DNA of 5,275 nt from Candidatus Stahliibacteriota bacterium (GTDB taxonomy: Bacteria; Hydrothermota; Tepidihabitantia; SM23-42). Shown here piece by piece: positions 4,741 through 5,275 of this stretch (its first letter is position 1; the number at the start of each line of letters is the position of its first letter). The translations under genes were made by a program, and so were the position numbers. Where the stretch lies: assembly GCA_030670605.1 (NCBI GenBank), contig DAOVBK010000129.1, forward strand, positions 1 through 5,275, read 5' to 3'. The notes below the pieces were generated by a model. The model did no database searches and was not told the origin of the DNA. It saw only the letters and a list, made by a program, of their open reading frames with translations.

Positions 4741-5275
4741 TTAAGAAGTCCTGAAAGCCAATCTTTGAACGACTGAAAATCCTCTTCTTTTGGTTTCTCT
4801 GGCTTTCGCGGCTGTTCAGTTGAAGACTCTTGTGGCGCGGGTGGTTCTTCGGCTGGTGTGCCAACATCTTCAGCTTTTTCGATGTCTTCAGCCGGTGTTT
4901 CTGTTTCTTCTTGTGGCGGTTGTGATGTTTGCTCTTGCACGGGTTCAGGAACGCTTGGCGTCGCTTGTTCCTGTGGTGTTTCAGATTGGGACGGTTCAAC
5001 TGCACCCGTCCGTTCTATGATAATGTCCTCTGCTTCTTCAGGAACCTCTGGTTTTTGTACTGGTTCTTCAGCGTGCGGTGTTTCAATGAGTTTCAATATT
5101 TCTTCACTGTCAATTGTTTCTGCGGATATGTGCTCTTGGTCAGGCACGATCGGCTCATCCGTTTCGCTTGGAGTCGGGGTCGGCTTTTCTGGTTCTTCCT
5201 GTGCCTGCTTTTCTGGTTCTTCCTGTACCTCTGGTTCTGGAGCTGGTTCTTGGGTTATTGGCTCTTGGGTTATTG
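4737..5275 (-). CDS. C-terminal part of a Glu/Pro/Gln-rich low-complexity protein (N-terminus outside window)
   Basis: I do not recognise this gene. The frame stays open to the window edge (178 codons visible), and the GTG at 5147 is an internal valine codon. The visible part is dominated by Glu, Pro, Gln, Thr and Ser, acidic and almost certainly disordered, with tandem repeats (ITQEP twice; QEEPEK units) at its upstream end. It closes in a short ordered-looking tail, DFQSFKDWLSGLLK, probably an amphipathic helix. No signal peptide or membrane segment is visible. Such tails occur at the end of some tetratricopeptide-repeat proteins, so this may be the disordered C-terminus of a larger TPR or scaffold protein; that is a weak inference. 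Its TGA overlaps the accB ATG, so the two are very likely co-transcribed and translationally coupled. Confidence 0.8.
   Translation of the reverse strand, partial: ITQEPITQEPAPEPEVQEEPEKQAQEEPEKPTPTPSETDEPIVPDQEHISAETIDSEEILKLIETPHAEEPVQKPEVPEEAEDIIIERTGAVEPSQSETPQEQATPSVPEPVQEQTSQPPQEETETPAEDIEKAEDVGTPAEEPPAPQESSTEQPRKPEKPKEEDFQSFKDWLSGLLK
5184..5231 (-). repeat. 24-bp tandem repeat within coding sequence
   Basis: Two adjacent 24-bp units (5184-5207 and 5208-5231) match at 22 of 24 positions and encode QAQEEPEK-like peptides in frame. The near identity at DNA level suggests recent duplication inside the low-complexity region. Confidence 0.75.
5250..5275 (-). repeat. 15-bp tandem repeat at the window edge
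   Basis: TTGGGTTATTGGCTC (5250-5264) is repeated from 5265 and runs out of the window after 11 identical bases. It encodes ITQEP repeats in the minus-strand frame, and more copies may lie beyond the edge. Confidence 0.7.

Noticed and set aside
4737..5147. GTG at 5147 as the true start of the gene upstream of accB
   Set aside because: The same frame continues open to the window edge with the same Glu/Pro-rich composition and in-frame repeats, so the GTG is an internal valine codon.

Overview
The window reads as chromosomal DNA of an uncultured bacterium with a type IV pilus and a multi-subunit (AccB/AccC type) acetyl-CoA carboxylase. No rRNA or marker gene is present, so the lineage cannot be fixed. 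Long intergenic DNA full of purine-rich degenerate repeats and hairpins, a leaderless-looking promoter and pilT placed between accB and accC would suit an environmental candidate-phylum genome, but that is a guess.

Layout. At the left edge (1-333, plus strand) is the 3' end of a gene. Its last 60 residues are a clear protein-L-isoaspartate methyltransferase (PCMT) C-terminus, but its first 50 residues read like the NAD-binding fold of a zinc-type (MDR) dehydrogenase. From 334 to 1354 there is about 1 kb without a convincing gene: two A/G-rich repeat tracts that share a dispersed motif, a 15-bp inverted repeat of the GGGGTCAGACCC type, a ladder of mutually exclusive hairpins, and a REP-like stretch. 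Everything from 1355 to the right edge is on the minus strand.

Reading the minus strand from right to left: the C-terminal part of a Glu/Pro/Gln-rich, repeat-containing protein (4737-5275, open at the window edge); accB (biotin carboxyl carrier protein, 4285-4740), overlapping it by ATGA; pilT (type IV pilus retraction ATPase, 3154-4260), 24 nt later with a good Shine-Dalgarno; accC (biotin carboxylase, 1761-3104), 49 nt later; a strong hairpin overlapping the accC stop codon; and then a separate small GIY-YIG-like gene (1355-1657) with its own -35/-10 promoter just upstream of the ATG.

Functionally, AccC carboxylates biotin carried on AccB for the first half-reaction of acetyl-CoA carboxylase, and PilT powers pilus retraction. 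Three points deserve most attention. The biotin-accepting lysine of AccB is replaced by glutamine (EAMQLMNE at residues 112-119) in an otherwise canonical domain. The left-edge gene looks like an in-frame dehydrogenase/PCMT chimera. A pilus motor gene is embedded between two fatty-acid synthesis genes. I see no CRISPR array, tRNA, intact transposase or defence cassette.
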